From assembly GCA_039881045.1 (NCBI GenBank), contig JAYWVB010000008.1, positions 1,054,001 through 1,118,000 on the forward strand: 64,000 nucleotides of DNA, given 5' to 3'. Source of the DNA: Chaetomium olivaceum (Eukaryota > Ascomycota > Sordariomycetes > Sordariales > Chaetomiaceae). Under the pieces are notes generated by a model. That model had not been told where the DNA came from, searched no databases, and worked only from the letters and a program-made list of their open reading frames with translations. Of the stretch, positions 11,932-23,620 are shown in pieces (within the stretch, counting starts at the first letter, position 1; each line of letters starts with the position of its first letter). The position numbers were made by a program, and so were the translations under genes.

Positions 11932-12415
11932 TATCCATCAACACATTGCGTCAGATTCCCCTGGTGGCGTGCCCGACCCCAGGGCATGTTGGACGAAGTG
12001 CTGCAATATCTGGCGAATTGTGTAGGCAGAAGTATCGAAAGATCCCTCCCTGAGATCTAAATGCACCGGAGTCATGTCTTCAATGTCAAAGGAGGCCAGG
12101 ATTTGCAGAGAATGTCGAGATGTTCCCTATGAAGCGTCGTTGGGATGTACAAGAGACGCATCGCAAAAATGCCCGCAACCCATTTCCCGTTCCCAGTGTG
12201 CGAAATGACGTGCCATGCCATAAAGCCAGAGTCATGATAATGACTGCTACCTGGTGATCTCGCAATACCCGGGCTCGCCCCTTTGCTGACCGAACCATTG
12301 GGTATCACCAGGCCCTGCCCCCACCGTCCCCGAACGAGGATTCCCGCAGCGTGCTCAACATTGTTTGAAGATGCTACCGGGCGTTGTCGGAATTGACTTA
12401 GTTGCGGTGGGTAAC
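11932..12415. other. Convergent 3' region
   Basis: Spacer between the 3' ends of the F-box-like gene and the eS30 gene. It holds presumed 3' UTRs only; no coding signal was recognised. Confidence 0.5.
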
Positions 12416-12896
12416 TTAAGCACCGGGGTTGGGGTTCATCTGTATAGCGCAAGATATCAGCCCTGCCTGCCCTCAACCTCCATCGCTCGAGAATCAAACT
12501 GACCTTGCGCTTGCCGCCAGTCAACGTGATGTTGACGAAACGGCGAGTGTACGTGAGTCTCTTCTTCGCACGGCCCTTACTATTCGCTTGTCAGATAGTC
12601 GTCTCGCGGTCGCATGTGTCGGGTGTTGTTGAGTGCACATACGGGGTCTTCTTCTTCTCCTGCTTCTCAACCTTGGGGGTTTGAGACTTGACCTTGCCTG
12701 CATGTACCGGTCAGAGCCCATTTCAAAACTTCCAAATTCCTAGTCTTCGATTTGACGGTCGGTGAAACTGTCGTTGACGGGGAGTCGACGTACCGGCACG
12801 AGCCAAACTGTAGATGACAGAGTTAGCGATCTCGGCGAACACCAAAAATTACGAAATCAGCCTTGGATAACCGTACCTTCCGTGAACCTTGCCCAT
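12416..12896 (-). CDS. RPS30: 40S ribosomal protein eS30
   Basis: Small-subunit ribosomal protein of 62 aa, the normal fungal length, without the ubiquitin-like fusion found in animals. The protein starts MGKVHGSLARAGKVKSQTPK and ends KRKMNPNPGA. Five exons are required: 12896-12877 (20 nt), 12807-12794 (14 nt), 12697-12643 (55 nt), 12579-12504 (76 nt) and 12439-12416 (24 nt). They sum to exactly 63 codons, and every intron has GT and AG ends. The 14-nt second exon is a true microexon. Splicing is strictly needed because no single frame encodes more than about 27 residues. Strong constitutive expression is expected for the family; a CACGTG hexamer lies about 200 bp upstream. Confidence 0.95.
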
Positions 12897-13702
12897 TTTG
12901 AATGATTGTCGTCGAAATTTCTCTCGAAGGCTTGTTGGAGAAGACGGTGACAGGGAAAAGAGTCTGCTGGTGGTATCTTTCCGGGGCGGCGATTTCTGCG
13001 GATTATCCTGGTTACCTAATACTTGTGGGAGCCCTGCGGGGCTCGGCTTGGGGCTTCAGACCGGCAAGGGTCATCCTCGACTAGTCACCTGACATTACAC
13101 GTGACTTTCTTACATTGAGACAAGAACCTTTCGCCTTGCACCACAGCATCACCTTCTATTCTCTCGCGACATGTGAAAAGCAAATGCGTGAGGTGACCGG
13201 ATAAGTCGCATTCATGTGATGCACCCGTGCAACGGTGGGTGTCTCTATGTTAGGGCAACTAACTGCCTGTGCACCTTGCGGTAGCTCCAAAATTTCAGAT
13301 ATTTCCGGAATGACCGTACATAAAAAGCTGATAAAGAAGGACACCAGCTGATGTCCATGGCAGAATAAAACTTTCTGTATCGAGAACTTTGCAACCCGGA
13401 AGGTGGTGGAAGCAGATCCCATATTGCGCAAAGGGGGAGAGATGATCTGATAAGATGGCTTGGCGCCCAGGATTCCACCACGCGATACCCCACAACGACA
13501 TCGTCTGACCCGCCCGGGGACCATGCGTTTGTTGCTAGGGTGCGCCGGACGTGGTGGCCAACTCCTGCGGCAACTGGCACAACGGAGCAAGCATTCGTCC
13601 GGTGGCCTGGCATAACCGAGACGCCCCTCCGCTTCTATCCCAACTTGCATTCCCCATCCATTCTCTAAGCTATCCTCATACCTCATACTTAACTCATCCA
13701 TC
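12897..13702. promoter_or_regulatory. Divergent promoter region, eS30 (-) and CREG-like (+)
   Basis: About 800 bp separate the two divergent start codons, with no gene between them. A palindromic CACGTG, followed by A, sits at 13098-13103, the kind of site bound by bHLH factors such as Cbf1. Its use here is inference. The long open frame across this DNA on the minus strand is antisense to the CREG-like gene and has no recognisable domain. Confidence 0.35.
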
Positions 13703-14647
13703 ATGAGGCCCGCCCTCGCAAGTACATTCATCTTTTGCACAGCAGCAACAACAGCTGCTGCTGCTGCCGTGGTTTCCGCCCCGGCCGATGACCTCCGCAT
13801 CCCTACCTCGTACGAATCCGCCATTCTCGGCCGGCGCATTCTCGCACTCACCCCGCTCGGCACCCTTTCCACAGTCTTCCCAGAGGACAAGACCAGCAGC
13901 AGCGATGGCGCCTCTTCACAGGAGCGACGTCCCGCCGGGCTTGGCGGCCTGCCATACGGCCTCATGGAGTACATCGCCGACTGCGAAGCCGACGACGCCG
14001 GCAACCCAACCATCCTGGCCATCTCCATCGGGACGACCTTCAAGAACGCCGCCGCGGGAAGCAACGTGAGCCTCGCCGTGCAATGGACGCCGCCACACCC
14101 ACCCGCGAAGCGGATCAAGAGCAATCATCATAGGAGCTGGCTGTCCTACCTGGGCCTTTCCGACGACGACGGACACGACCATCACGACATCGCGCCGCCT
14201 TACTCCGCCGCCAACCTCCCGCGCTTCTCGCTGCTAGGCCACCTCGAGCGGATCGAGGGCGGCGACGACCGCGAAGGGGAGGTGGGCGCGGCGCTGGCGA
14301 GCTGCTACGTCAAGACGCACCCCGACGCGCGGTACTGGCTCCCCGGGAACCGGATCCACGAGGCGCACTTTGTGCGGCTGGTTGTCGAGCAGGTGTATTG
14401 GGTTGGCGGGTTCGGCGACCGCGCGTTTATCGGGTGGATCCCTGTTGCGGAGTGGTAAGTCGTGGATTCTCTTCTCGAGGCGACGTTCACTTAAATCTGT
14501 GCCTTGTCTTTGAAACATATGTAGCGATGACTAGGTTTGCTGACGTGCCGGTCTAGGAAAAACGTTACGCGGGAGGAGTGGCAAAAGGCTCGCCTACCCG
14601 GCGAGAAGAAAGGGTGGAAGGAGTGGTCTGTTCAGGGCGATTTGTAG
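13703..14647 (+). CDS. Secreted CREG-like protein (FMN-binding-type beta-barrel)
   Basis: The 280-aa protein is encoded by two exons (13703-14454, 14557-14647) joined by a 102-bp GT-AG intron inside a Trp codon. Residues 1-25 form a signal peptide with a long Ala-rich hydrophobic core. The mature part matches the CREG family, a pyridoxamine-5'-phosphate-oxidase-like split barrel, in segments such as GLPYGLMEYIADCEADDAGN, PTILAISIGTTFKNA and ARYWLPGNRIHEAHFVRLVV. The C-terminal AFIGWIPVAEW continues into the second exon. CREG proteins are secreted or endolysosomal and usually lack oxidase activity, so an enzymatic role should not be assumed. One N-glycosylation sequon (NVS) lies mid-protein. 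The frame is intact. Confidence 0.85.
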
Positions 14648-14985
14648 CTGAGGGCTGTTGGGTTGTGTTCGATTTGTCAGGGTAGGCCCGCCGGTGAAGC
14701 TGTAGAAACTAGCAAAGGACGCCTCCATGAGCGGTTTGATTTGTATGTACCAATGCTCGTTTATTTGGCACACGTGCTTTTAGCATTTCCCGAGGTCCTC
14801 AACTCAAGTATAGCAGCAGCTAAATTTATCGCATTACGAGCAACGTATATTATATTCGAAAGCGGAGATTAAAGGATATCGAAAATCTATGTGTTTTTCG
14901 TCCCGCCGCATGTCACATACACCCATCTTCCGTTCCGGCATCACAAACCCTGCCATCACTCATCAAACAAAAACACGTACGTACC
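14648..14985. other. Convergent 3' region
   Basis: Short AT-richer spacer between the 3' ends of the CREG-like gene and the large unknown gene. Nothing besides presumed 3' UTRs was recognised. Confidence 0.5.
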
Positions 14986-17900
14986 TTAATCTACACGAAT
15001 GATCACCTTCCATCCCAACGCCCCGGCCTCCCGGATCGCGCATGCTAGGCATCCCCTCCTACGTCGGCTGATCAAGGCGTTCCAGCCCTTCTCAGCACAG
15101 AATGCCCTAGCGAGTATTTCCATGTCAGACCCAAACTGCCGCCGCCGTGTCTCTGAGTGCATCTTTCTAGACGCACTCTCGAGCGCGCCCTCCATACCAC
15201 CCTCTGCTGCCCCACCACCCAGTGTCTGGTTAGAAGAGATAGGTGAGAGCATATTAGACGTGTTGCTATCAGTCCGGCTGAGGACCGGCGACAAAGGGAT
15301 CTCGTGTTCTTGCGGCTGTGGTTGAAAACCCGTGATGCAGTCGATGACAAGCACCTTGGCGACGTTGTTGGGCGGCGCGGGTGTGAGGCTCGGCCGGTGA
15401 TGGGACGTTGACGAGTAGCTGCCGAGTAAGGATTCGAGCGAAAAGTCCTGCTTCGTGAGAAGCTCGGACAAGTGGAGCGCTGTATAGGTGTAGTACTTGT
15501 GCAAGGGATGACCTGGAAGTTGTTAGTGTAACTCGAGCCGAGAAAGGTTGAATGGAGGCCCAATTTGCTTACCGACAACGCTGGCCGTCTTTCCAATAAC
15601 GCCGATACCAGAAAGGTCGACTTGTTGGATGGTTGGGCTGGAGGGTGACTTCATGATTTTTACACGTTGCGAAGGGACACAGGGGTGCGCAGTTACAAAG
15701 TTGATGTCTTTTGCCAGGGAGTAGGTGTACTCCTTTGTCTCCTCTAGATCGAGGTCTGTCACCGCGAAGGTTATAGCAGCGGCGTACCTGCGGATCGGCG
15801 GAGGTCGGCTAAGTCCGCTGCCATCTGACGCCGGGGTAGTTTCGTATTCCTCGGTTGGCGTAGTATGCACAGAATCGGCTGGTGCCACGAGATTGAGCGT
15901 TTTCAGACCGATATCGAGAACGGGAGGCGCCTTATCACGGTAAACATTCTCAAACGGGATGATGAAGTCGGCTGGAAGAATAGAAGAGGGATCTGTATCT
16001 CCAAGGATGTTGGACTCCCTCTCAACCGCCTTCTTGCCCCAGAGACGAGCCTTCCTGTCGACCTGCTGCGCGTCTTCTGTACAACTGTGTCAGCCTAACA
16101 CGACCTTGTCCGGCCGTCTCGGTGGTCCTTCTTACCCGGAATTTCCTCTCCTTCAATATTGACCCAGCCATCACTGAGCCCGTGTGGGATGACGTCGCTC
16201 GAAATCCAGCCCATGCATTCCACGGCACCCTTTCCAGCACACAGGACACGGCCGACAATGCAAGATGTGCTCCAGAAACTCTTTCCGGAATACACAAAAC
16301 CCCCGCACAAATTGGCCATTGGACCCAGCTTGGAAAGAGCCTCTGGATCGTTCTCCAATAGAGTCGCCATCAGAAAGTGGCAAACCGCTTCCCCGGGGAG
16401 TATTAGCCCCGAAATATAGCTTTTGGAGAGCCACCCCGACGAGTGAAGTGATGCTGAGATCCGTGTCCGCCGAGACGGTGTGCGTCGCGATTGCGTATCC
16501 TCTTTCGGGCTGCCAAAGTAGGATGAATGACGGCTATCCGGAGCACTCGGGCTAGCGAACGGCGTGCGTGCGGGAGTGCCGTCCACAACGGAACGGCAGT
16601 TCTCGGTTATTTTGGACAGGTACGATCCGGCTTCGGGCCAACGCAGCCGCAGCGCAAAGTGAGCCAAGCCATCAACTTGACGGCGGACATGTTTGCCCTT
16701 GATAGCATACACCGGGGCGCGGCTGTGGTGACTGTGCGAGTCATGGTCACGAGTGAGCGACATGCGTTTCGTCAGTGTTGCCAGCCAGCCTGACGGTTTC
16801 TCCTCGGCGCTAGCCGGCTCGCTCGCTTCCGTTTTGACGACTTCGATGTTTTCCAGCCACACCCGTGCCAGGATCAGCGACCATTTGACCGCTTTGTTTG
16901 CCTCTTTTTCAAACTTGTGAATCTCGGCTGGCCTGATGCTCTCAACCCCGAGCTCCTCGCCCTCGGTGATTGCATCCAGTCTGACAAGAAGCTCGCATGC
17001 CAACAAGATCTGCAAGAGGAGCCAGTACCGCTCCTCGTGGACACCGCTCGCCGAATCGCCCGTCTTGGTGGACGAGCCATCTGTACCATCTTCCTCTGGC
17101 TGGTTATCCCACAAAAGCTGCCCCAACGGATCCTCCACTCAACATGCGAGAAGTCGATCCACATGTTTGGCGCAGCGAGGATTTTGACTAAAGCCAGGAT
17201 TTGAACTGACAAGCTGTAGGGGTCTCGGTGATCCAGCACCTTTGTTGGTGGATGGAGGATCTGGAGGAACAACTCGTTGTAAAGTTCGCTAGAAACCCGT
17301 CGTCCGCGCGGATGCTGCTCACCGTACCTCTGGCCGTTCTTGATCAGCTGCTCCATGATCACGACTTCGTCGACGTGACGCAGACCGTCCTTTGAGGTGA
17401 GCATTTTCTGGCGCTGTTCGACGATGGCGGGGTGTCTAGCCTCGAGACGCTCAAACCCCCATTGTTCCTCCTGCAGAGCATCGGCAACGGATAGCTCGAG
17501 GGCTGCCTGGTAGCCCAGGCTCCCTTTCTCGAGCCCGAACATGCTCAGCATATTGGGCCGCTCACGACATCGAGGGTAGAAGTGCGCTCGGTGCTTAGCT
17601 TCAGAAGCCCTCTGTGCGGCAGACCGGTCGCTGGTAACATCGCGAGTGATGTGCGGCCAAGCCGTGACAGCCCCAAGCCTTGTCTTCGATCTGCGTGTGG
17701 TCCACGAGGTCCCGTATCTGCACCTCCTCGTCCCACGGAAACGCCACCGAGGGATGCGGAGCGCCGGTGTAATGTCCTTCAGACCGGGCGAAGTACTGAG
17801 GCGCTCCCGAGAAGAGCTTCTCGACCTCGGACTCGGTCAGAGTGGCCATGATGCGGGTCAACTTGAGAACCGGTCTTGCGGGCGGATCCCGTGTCTGCTC

Positions 17901-18672
17901 GCTGCCCGGGGGCGGGGGTGATGGTAACGGCTTATTCGGGTTGACCGGTACTCGCGGGGAGAGTGGTGTTGGAGTTTCCGAGATCTGAAGCGTATCGTAG
18001 ATAACCAGTCAGCGGCAATCATTGCATTGTTAACTTTTCAGAGTGAGACATTGGGCGGCGACAAGCCATTGAATGTCTCAGTAGAAGTCGAGGTGGATGT
18101 CTGCAAGTTCCCCGGATCTGGTCGTACGATTGGTGCGAGACCGTTGGGGAAGATGCCGTGGTCACGCGGGCTCGTCCCGGGGGGTGACGACACAAGGGGA
18201 GGGACGCGGAACTTGAAGCCGAACCCCGACTTCAACAGCCTGAGCTCGGCTTGGCTCGCACCTTCCCCAGCCCGAACTGCAAAGGCCAGCCATTTGCAAT
18301 GAGTGCCATCACATGATGCAGTTGCATCGAATTTGATGAGAGCACCGAACATATTGTCGTGCATGAGGGTAAGTGCAAGGGTTGGATGGGCGTTCTTACC
18401 TCAGTGGCTGTTCCCCGCTGAGGGGTTGACGAGGATGGTTTCCCTGTAAGTCGGCTCCGGATGCTGTTTAACAAATCTCTGTTGAAACCTCGTCGTCCTT
18501 TGATCTCGCCGTCGACAGTGTCCTTCGATCCAGCCATGGTTCGATTGCTCTCGCGTTGATCGACTTCCTGCGCTGGGGTGTCGCCCTCTATCTTGACGTC
18601 ATCTTCGTCCTTCTGTTGCTCGCTCCCCTTGCGACTGCGGGGCGATCTCCTCAGCATCGAGAACGGGGCCAT
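14986..18672 (-). CDS. Large conserved-looking protein of unknown function, frame-disrupted
   Basis: I do not recognise this protein. The start ATG at 18672 opens a charged N-terminus (MAPFSMLRRSPRSRKGSEQQ). Splicing to a Pro/Ser-rich middle is uncertain. An intron from about 18045 to 17985 joins a segment ending LSPPN to ISETPTPLSP in phase. A long helical region follows (LHRAHFYP..., LFLQILHPPTKVLD, LVKILAAPNMWIDFSHVEWR), then a Ser/Arg-rich stretch and a basic C-terminus. Later GT-AG introns, one near 16135-16080 and one at 15572-15513, splice exactly. Frame changes occur near 17672 and 17122, both at runs of four G on the coding strand. No catalytic motif, signal peptide or clear membrane segment was seen. 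Length is about 1,050-1,100 aa. Exon boundaries in the first kilobase are tentative. Confidence 0.6.
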
Positions 18673-19847
18673 TGTTGATGCGTGCGTCCGACCGAGACTG
18701 GGCCCAGCGCGACCTCGAGCACACGAGCGGCTCAGCAAAAGCTCGCTTCCAAGCTGCGCTCAACTATGGCGGATAGATAGACGGCAACCTACAGGTTCGA
18801 GAATCGGGGGGGTAAGCGCAGCCAAGCAGTAACTATGTACTCGGAAGCTTGCAAGGTTATAACATGAAACAAAACAACGTAAAGGCTAATTGCTCGATGA
18901 GTGTCAACAATGGAAATGAGATGGAGCCTCGATCCATGGGTAGGCCCTTGCAGCAGGGACCGGACCAAAGACTTGCGTGTCAAGCACGGAAGGGTTTCCA
19001 AAGTTTGTCGCGGGCGCGTCAGTTATATCGCAGAACCGCGGTGCCGGGGGAGGAGCGGGCCAGACAACCAACGGTAACCCGCATCTAATCATTCGCAAAC
19101 CTTATAAGGCTGTCCTTATGAGTGGTAAGGGTGTGGTCGAGACCCGAGTCGTCCTGCATGACGGGTACCAACACCAACGCCGCTGTTGGGTGGATAGCCG
19201 TCCCACCAAAACGTCCCGGTCATCCTGCCAGGGCCAGTCGCACTGAGGAATGCACTGCTTGGTTGACTTGTTTCGAGTCTGGGATCCAATGCAAAACCTG
19301 GAACGGCATCATGGCGCAAATTGGGTTTCTCTTCGTTCCTTGATGCGTGCTGTCCTTGGCCATAGCTAATAGTGGGGAATTATATTTCAATGACACCGGA
19401 GTGCGTGCCTTGACAGCAGCGAAGCCCTTGTCTGCTCGCCATTCAGTCTCGAGGTAGAAAAAATAAAATAAAATAAGGTCGAGTCCCCGGTCGAAGCTCT
19501 GCTTGAGCTGCGTGAGCCTGTGTCAAATCCAAAAAGTTTGACACCAAGTAATTTCCCTCGAGACGGATCACCCCCAGAAACGGCTCCGGTGGGTCCCCAT
19601 CTTCGCGCACCCTGGTAGCTGAAAGTTGAAACCGAGCCATCTCTTCCTTGTCGCTACCAAGGAGAATTACCCAAGCCAAGACTGCTGCTTCCGAGTTGCA
19701 AACAAGGGCGAACCATATTGGGTTGTGTCGACCAAGACTGATCAAACCCGCAAGGGTCGAACGTAGGTAAGGTAGGTATGGATCTCCGGTGCTTGACAAG
19801 CCCACACCCCAGAAGACTGTCAAAAGACGACTCGTGACCTGGAAAGC
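18673..19847. other. Spacer without a recognised gene
   Basis: The region lies between the 5' end of the large unknown gene and the 3' end of the roadblock-type gene, so it should hold the promoter of the former. A minus-strand open frame at 19443-19823 lacks an ATG start and any recognisable domain, and I do not call it a gene. Confidence 0.45.
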
Positions 19848-20378
19848 TTAGGCTGCGGTGTCGTGGATCACAATCAACAGGTATTTTGCGTCAGGTACGA
19901 TGACAAACTCCTGCTTCTTGGTCCGCAGCCGCAACAATTTCACTTCATCCTGCAAGGTGCCTGCCTGTCAGCCATGAACGTTGACCCCAAGCGGAACAAC
20001 CCGACGTACCTCAGTGTCGAGTTCCTGCACCAGGCTGCCGGCGCTGTTGACAAAATTCCACACCATTGAGGCCAATTCCTCTGTGCCCTGGTCGTGGTCG
20101 GTGCTGGTTCCATCGCCTTCGTTGGCAAACGACCCGACAGCGGGCGCTGATGGTCCCGATGGCTTTGTCGCCCGGATTGACCCAACCTGGCCATTGGTCT
20201 TCAGGATGGCCCCCGACGCGCGGTCTAGGGCGATGGTTGCCCTCACGCCTGCTTTTTTGGAAAGACGACCCAATGTCTCTTCCAGCGCATCGGGGCCAGT
20301 GCCCTGAGTGATACAGTCAGATTATAGCACTAACCAAATTGCACGACAGAGGCCACTTACCAGAGCTGCGTCTGACAT
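19848..20378 (-). CDS. Roadblock/LC7-type dynein light chain
   Basis: Three exons (20378-20361, 20303-20010, 19949-19848) with GT-AG introns of 57 and 60 bp give an intact 137-aa protein. It begins MSDAALGTGPDALEETLGRL and carries the roadblock fold features: the early ALDRASGAIL strand pair, a helix ELASMVWNFVNSAGSLVQEL, and the C-terminal strands VKLLRLRTKKQEFVIVPDAK and YLLIVIHD. A Gly/Ser/Pro-rich loop of about 35 residues (near GPSAPAVGSFANEGDGTSTD) interrupts the fold after the first strands. Family members are light chains of cytoplasmic dynein or scaffolds for small GTPases. The dynein role is the default inference for a filamentous fungus. The first exon is only 18 nt. Confidence 0.88.
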
Positions 20379-20916
20379 AATAGCGTTACTGAATCCCGGT
20401 TTTATTCTGCCTTGGGAGCATGAATATGGAAGTCGATAATTTGGGAATCCTCAGGGGAGGCTACCAGTGGTGATGCGGCGTTTGGTGTGGATGGATGTCC
20501 TTTCCATTAAGGTGCAACCTGAGCCAAGCCAGGGCAGTTGGAGGGGCCACTGTGCTGCAAGCGCTGATCATGTATGCCATGTGTGGCTTACCTCGACGCC
20601 CGGTGAAATCAACTCCTTCTCATTTTTTTAGATCTCTTTTTACCACATCCCTTTACTCTCTCTTCACATTAGCTTGCCTTGTACATAATCGAAAGCCCAG
20701 TCAATGGAACTTGACCTTGCCAGACACTGGACAGTGCAAAACACATTAACGGACACCGTCGGGTAGATCCACCATGTGCCCAGCGGGTCGCCTGTTTTTG
20801 CCGCGCTACACCGCTAAAATTTCCCAGTCCCTTGCAGCATCCGCGGCTGGAGGTCCCCTTTAAGCCGGCTAGAACACCGTGAATGTCATTGCTAAATCAT
20901 TCATGAGGAGCTAATA
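20379..20916. other. Divergent upstream region
   Basis: Shared upstream region of about 540 bp between the roadblock-type gene (-) and Ipi1 (+). No coding signal or named site was recognised. Confidence 0.5.
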
Positions 20917-22015
20917 ATGGGGTCGAGCAACAAAAGAAGAAGGAGAAGAAGAAGGACTTTCAGGTGCGAACCCCTACATTTACAGAGAAGAGCCACTCAT
21001 TAACTCGCACACACAGAAAGCCAAGCTGAAAGTTGGAAAGGCCAAAGCGAAGGCAGCAAATTTCACTGATACCAGCTTCAAGGCCAAATGTACGTATTGA
21101 CCTAGGTCATTCTAGCAGAATGCATTTTACTAACGTACAACAGCGATTGTTGTCAATCAGCAGACTCTCGCAACCGATGGTTCAGACCCAATAGAGCAGT
21201 TCAAGCTGAATTTGTCACTGGCCATCAATGCGAAGTCGGACAATCAGAGACGAGATGCGTTGGCTCACATCACCAACCAACTTTCAGCCAACCCGCCTAA
21301 TAATCCTGTTGGGACTTCGGGTGTCTTGACGAAGTTACTCCCCGTATTATCGGATGGGTCAATGTCGGTGCGCACACAGCTCCTCAAGCTACTCCGAGCC
21401 TTGCCGCCAGCAGAGGTTGGACCACATGTTGAAAAGATTCTCATGTATGTCCGCGGTGGCATGACGCATTTGTCTATCGACATCCGCACCGATACCTTGA
21501 ATGTTCTGGAATGGCTCCTCGAGGTTGCAGGGGACCAAACTGTCTCCTGCCCTGGGGGTTGGTTGAAGACGCTGAACAGCTTCAACTCTATGCTGGGCTG
21601 GAGTCCTAGTGTTGGGTCTTCCATGGGAAATAAAGGATGGACTTCTGCCCCCAAGGCGACGCTTGGTACCAAGAGAGGCCCCGAAGCACAGGCGAGGCAG
21701 ATCCAAGTCCTTGCCATGTTTCTCCAGACCGGGTTTCGGCCAGAGGCGCCAATACCATACAACCCAATGGCATACTGGGACAATATCTACCGCCTCCCTG
21801 ACACCCCCAATCCATTTGCCTACCTTAATCTGTTTGGGGCACCGAGAGACGAGGACAGCGAGATGTACCCCGACCGCATATCGAGACAGCGCATCTTTGA
21901 CGTCAAATGGAGGGCCGCTATCTCGGCCGGGATGGAGAGCGCAAAAAAAGAGGGCGGTACAATTGGCAGGGCTGCTGCGGCATTGGATAGGGCGTTGGGT
22001 ATTGGTCTTGGGTGA
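20917..22015 (+). CDS. IPI1: Pre-rRNA-processing protein Ipi1 (Rix1 complex), one frame break
   Basis: Ipi1/TEX10 N-terminal-domain protein, a nuclear subunit of the Rix1-Ipi1-Ipi3 complex needed for ITS2 processing and 60S assembly. Exons are 20917-20963, 21017-21089 and 21144-22015. The basic N-terminus leads to DFQKAKLKVGKAKAKAANFT, typical of the family, followed by alpha-helical ARM-like repeats (LTKLLPVLSDGSMSVRTQLL, VRGGMTHLSIDIRTDTLNVL). The C-terminus ends ALDRALGIGLG. The first exon is 47 nt, but 48 are needed to keep the frame. The missing base is most simply an A in the AAAA run near 20933, because the rest of that exon reads KKEKKKDFQ only in the shifted frame. No in-frame alternative ATG exists. 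The expected product is about 330 aa. Confidence 0.85.
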
Positions 22016-23620
22016 TTAAAGACTGGGCGGGCTGGTTTATTCTTTTCGGCGTCTGAGCAGACCGGGAAACGGTGTTTAGGAGTGTTGAATGGTATCTCAT
22101 TGTACATTGTATGTGTTGGCCCCCAATGGGAAACTACTTATAGATACATGGTCTGCATTCTGTTCTGACACAGAACGAAACCTAGATAACATCGGTGAAT
22201 TGGGCCTTCGATGGTGCCAATGCTTCATTCACTTCAAACTTGGTCTTGCCGGTGACCCCCCTAGGCACTGAAGAACTTGACGAGCTATTTTTTATTGAAG
22301 AACAAAACGTCCGACACCAGATGTATGTTTGAAACACAAAAGCTGCACACAAACAGTGACCATTCAGTTTGGTTTTTTTTGTTGATATTGTGAGTAACCC
22401 CTTAGTAGCCCCTTTTCACTTCCTTATGGAAGAAAACACTTAGCTCGTCGTTCTAGAAAATTAATGTGAATGGGATAAAACGTGTCCTGTTGTGCTTCGT
22501 TAGCTACCTGGTGACCACCCCCCGAGAGCAAACATCAGACCTGCCAAGCCCCGAAGACTTACCAGGTGGCTTGTCTGGCCTAGTCTGCTTCTCCACGCCA
22601 ACATCCATCAGCTTCCCGGAATACCCTCAAGGCTCGCTGCACTCAAGCACCCCATCCCACGTGCTTCTTGGACGTTCTGAAGCACCTTGATAAACCACCT
22701 GGACTGCTATTCACGACTTTTTCTAGGACAGACAAAAAGAATTCTTCTCAGGTTGATCCGGAGGTTAACCCGGAAGGCTCCTTCCTACAAATTCTCCCAC
22801 GCTCTGTCAACTTCTTCCCTCCAGTTCTTCTTTCTTACCACACACTCGCTGCCCATCTTTCTTCGGTCGGTTGCAATTCCCAGACTCTCTCCAACGTGTG
22901 CCTTTCGGTATCGACCTGATCAAGCATCAAGGTGAGTACCCCAAGCGGTTTCTTTTCTCTCTTCCCCAAACAACGCCCCCTGGTCAGCTCAACATATCGA
23001 TTCCTCCGTTATTTCGGTCGACCGATCGAGTTGATTCGACTGTTTCGAGTTGCTTCCCCCCACACATCGCATTTTGCGTTACCACGTCTTTACTTCAGCA
23101 GGCGCGTTTCTTCGACCGCGTATCCTTCCTCGCACCACCCCCCACTTCCCACTAATCTCGCAAGCCCTGACAAGTCGGACTTGCCTTTCAAAATCTCGTC
23201 AAGCCTACCAGTGGCCAGTTGCCTATTTACTCTCTCGGCTCGAGTTTACCAGGTAGTACCTGCCTTCCCTGCTCTTCGCTGCCCTCCAGGTTTTCAGGTT
23301 CTGCGACTACCTATTGTTGCGAGGCCAGTCGGCCGCTCCTTCCTCCAGAAGCGCGACTTATTCTCAAAGCAATCGCGGGCTGTGGCCACAAACCTGCCTC
23401 CCATTCTCTTCCACTTTCATTCTGCCCACACTCTGTTTCACTTTCTCTCTCCACATCACCCACCTCCATACCACACCTGGCAATCAGATCTCGAGGACTT
23501 CTGTTCTTAGAGGTTTTGGGGTCGTTTACAACAGCCTTTCTTCAATTACTTTCGACGCCTGGTTGTCGTAAAACACTCGCTAACTTTCATTTTGCAAAAA
23601 ATCCAGACCTCAATTTGAAA
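22016..23620. other. Spacer and long pyrimidine-rich leader of the DEAD-box gene
   Basis: The left part is presumed Ipi1 3' UTR. From about 22640 to the start codon at 23621 the + strand is strongly C/T-rich with many TTCC and CTCT tracts, as in long fungal 5' UTRs. A good splice donor (AAG/GTGAGT) at about 22931 suggests a 5' UTR intron; the acceptor cannot be fixed. Open frames here have no recognisable domain. Confidence 0.45.

Noticed and set aside
12440..12876. Introns of the eS30 gene as possible snoRNA hosts
   Set aside because: No paired C (RUGAUGA) and D (CUGA) boxes with terminal stems were found; the CTGAC seen fits a branch site.
13156..14124. 322-aa minus-strand frame
   Set aside because: It runs antisense through the CREG-like gene and its promoter, starts at a non-ATG codon and shows no domain.
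19443..19823. 126-codon minus-strand frame upstream of unknown gene
   Set aside because: It begins at TTG, not ATG, lies in the 3' flank of the roadblock gene and has no recognised domain.
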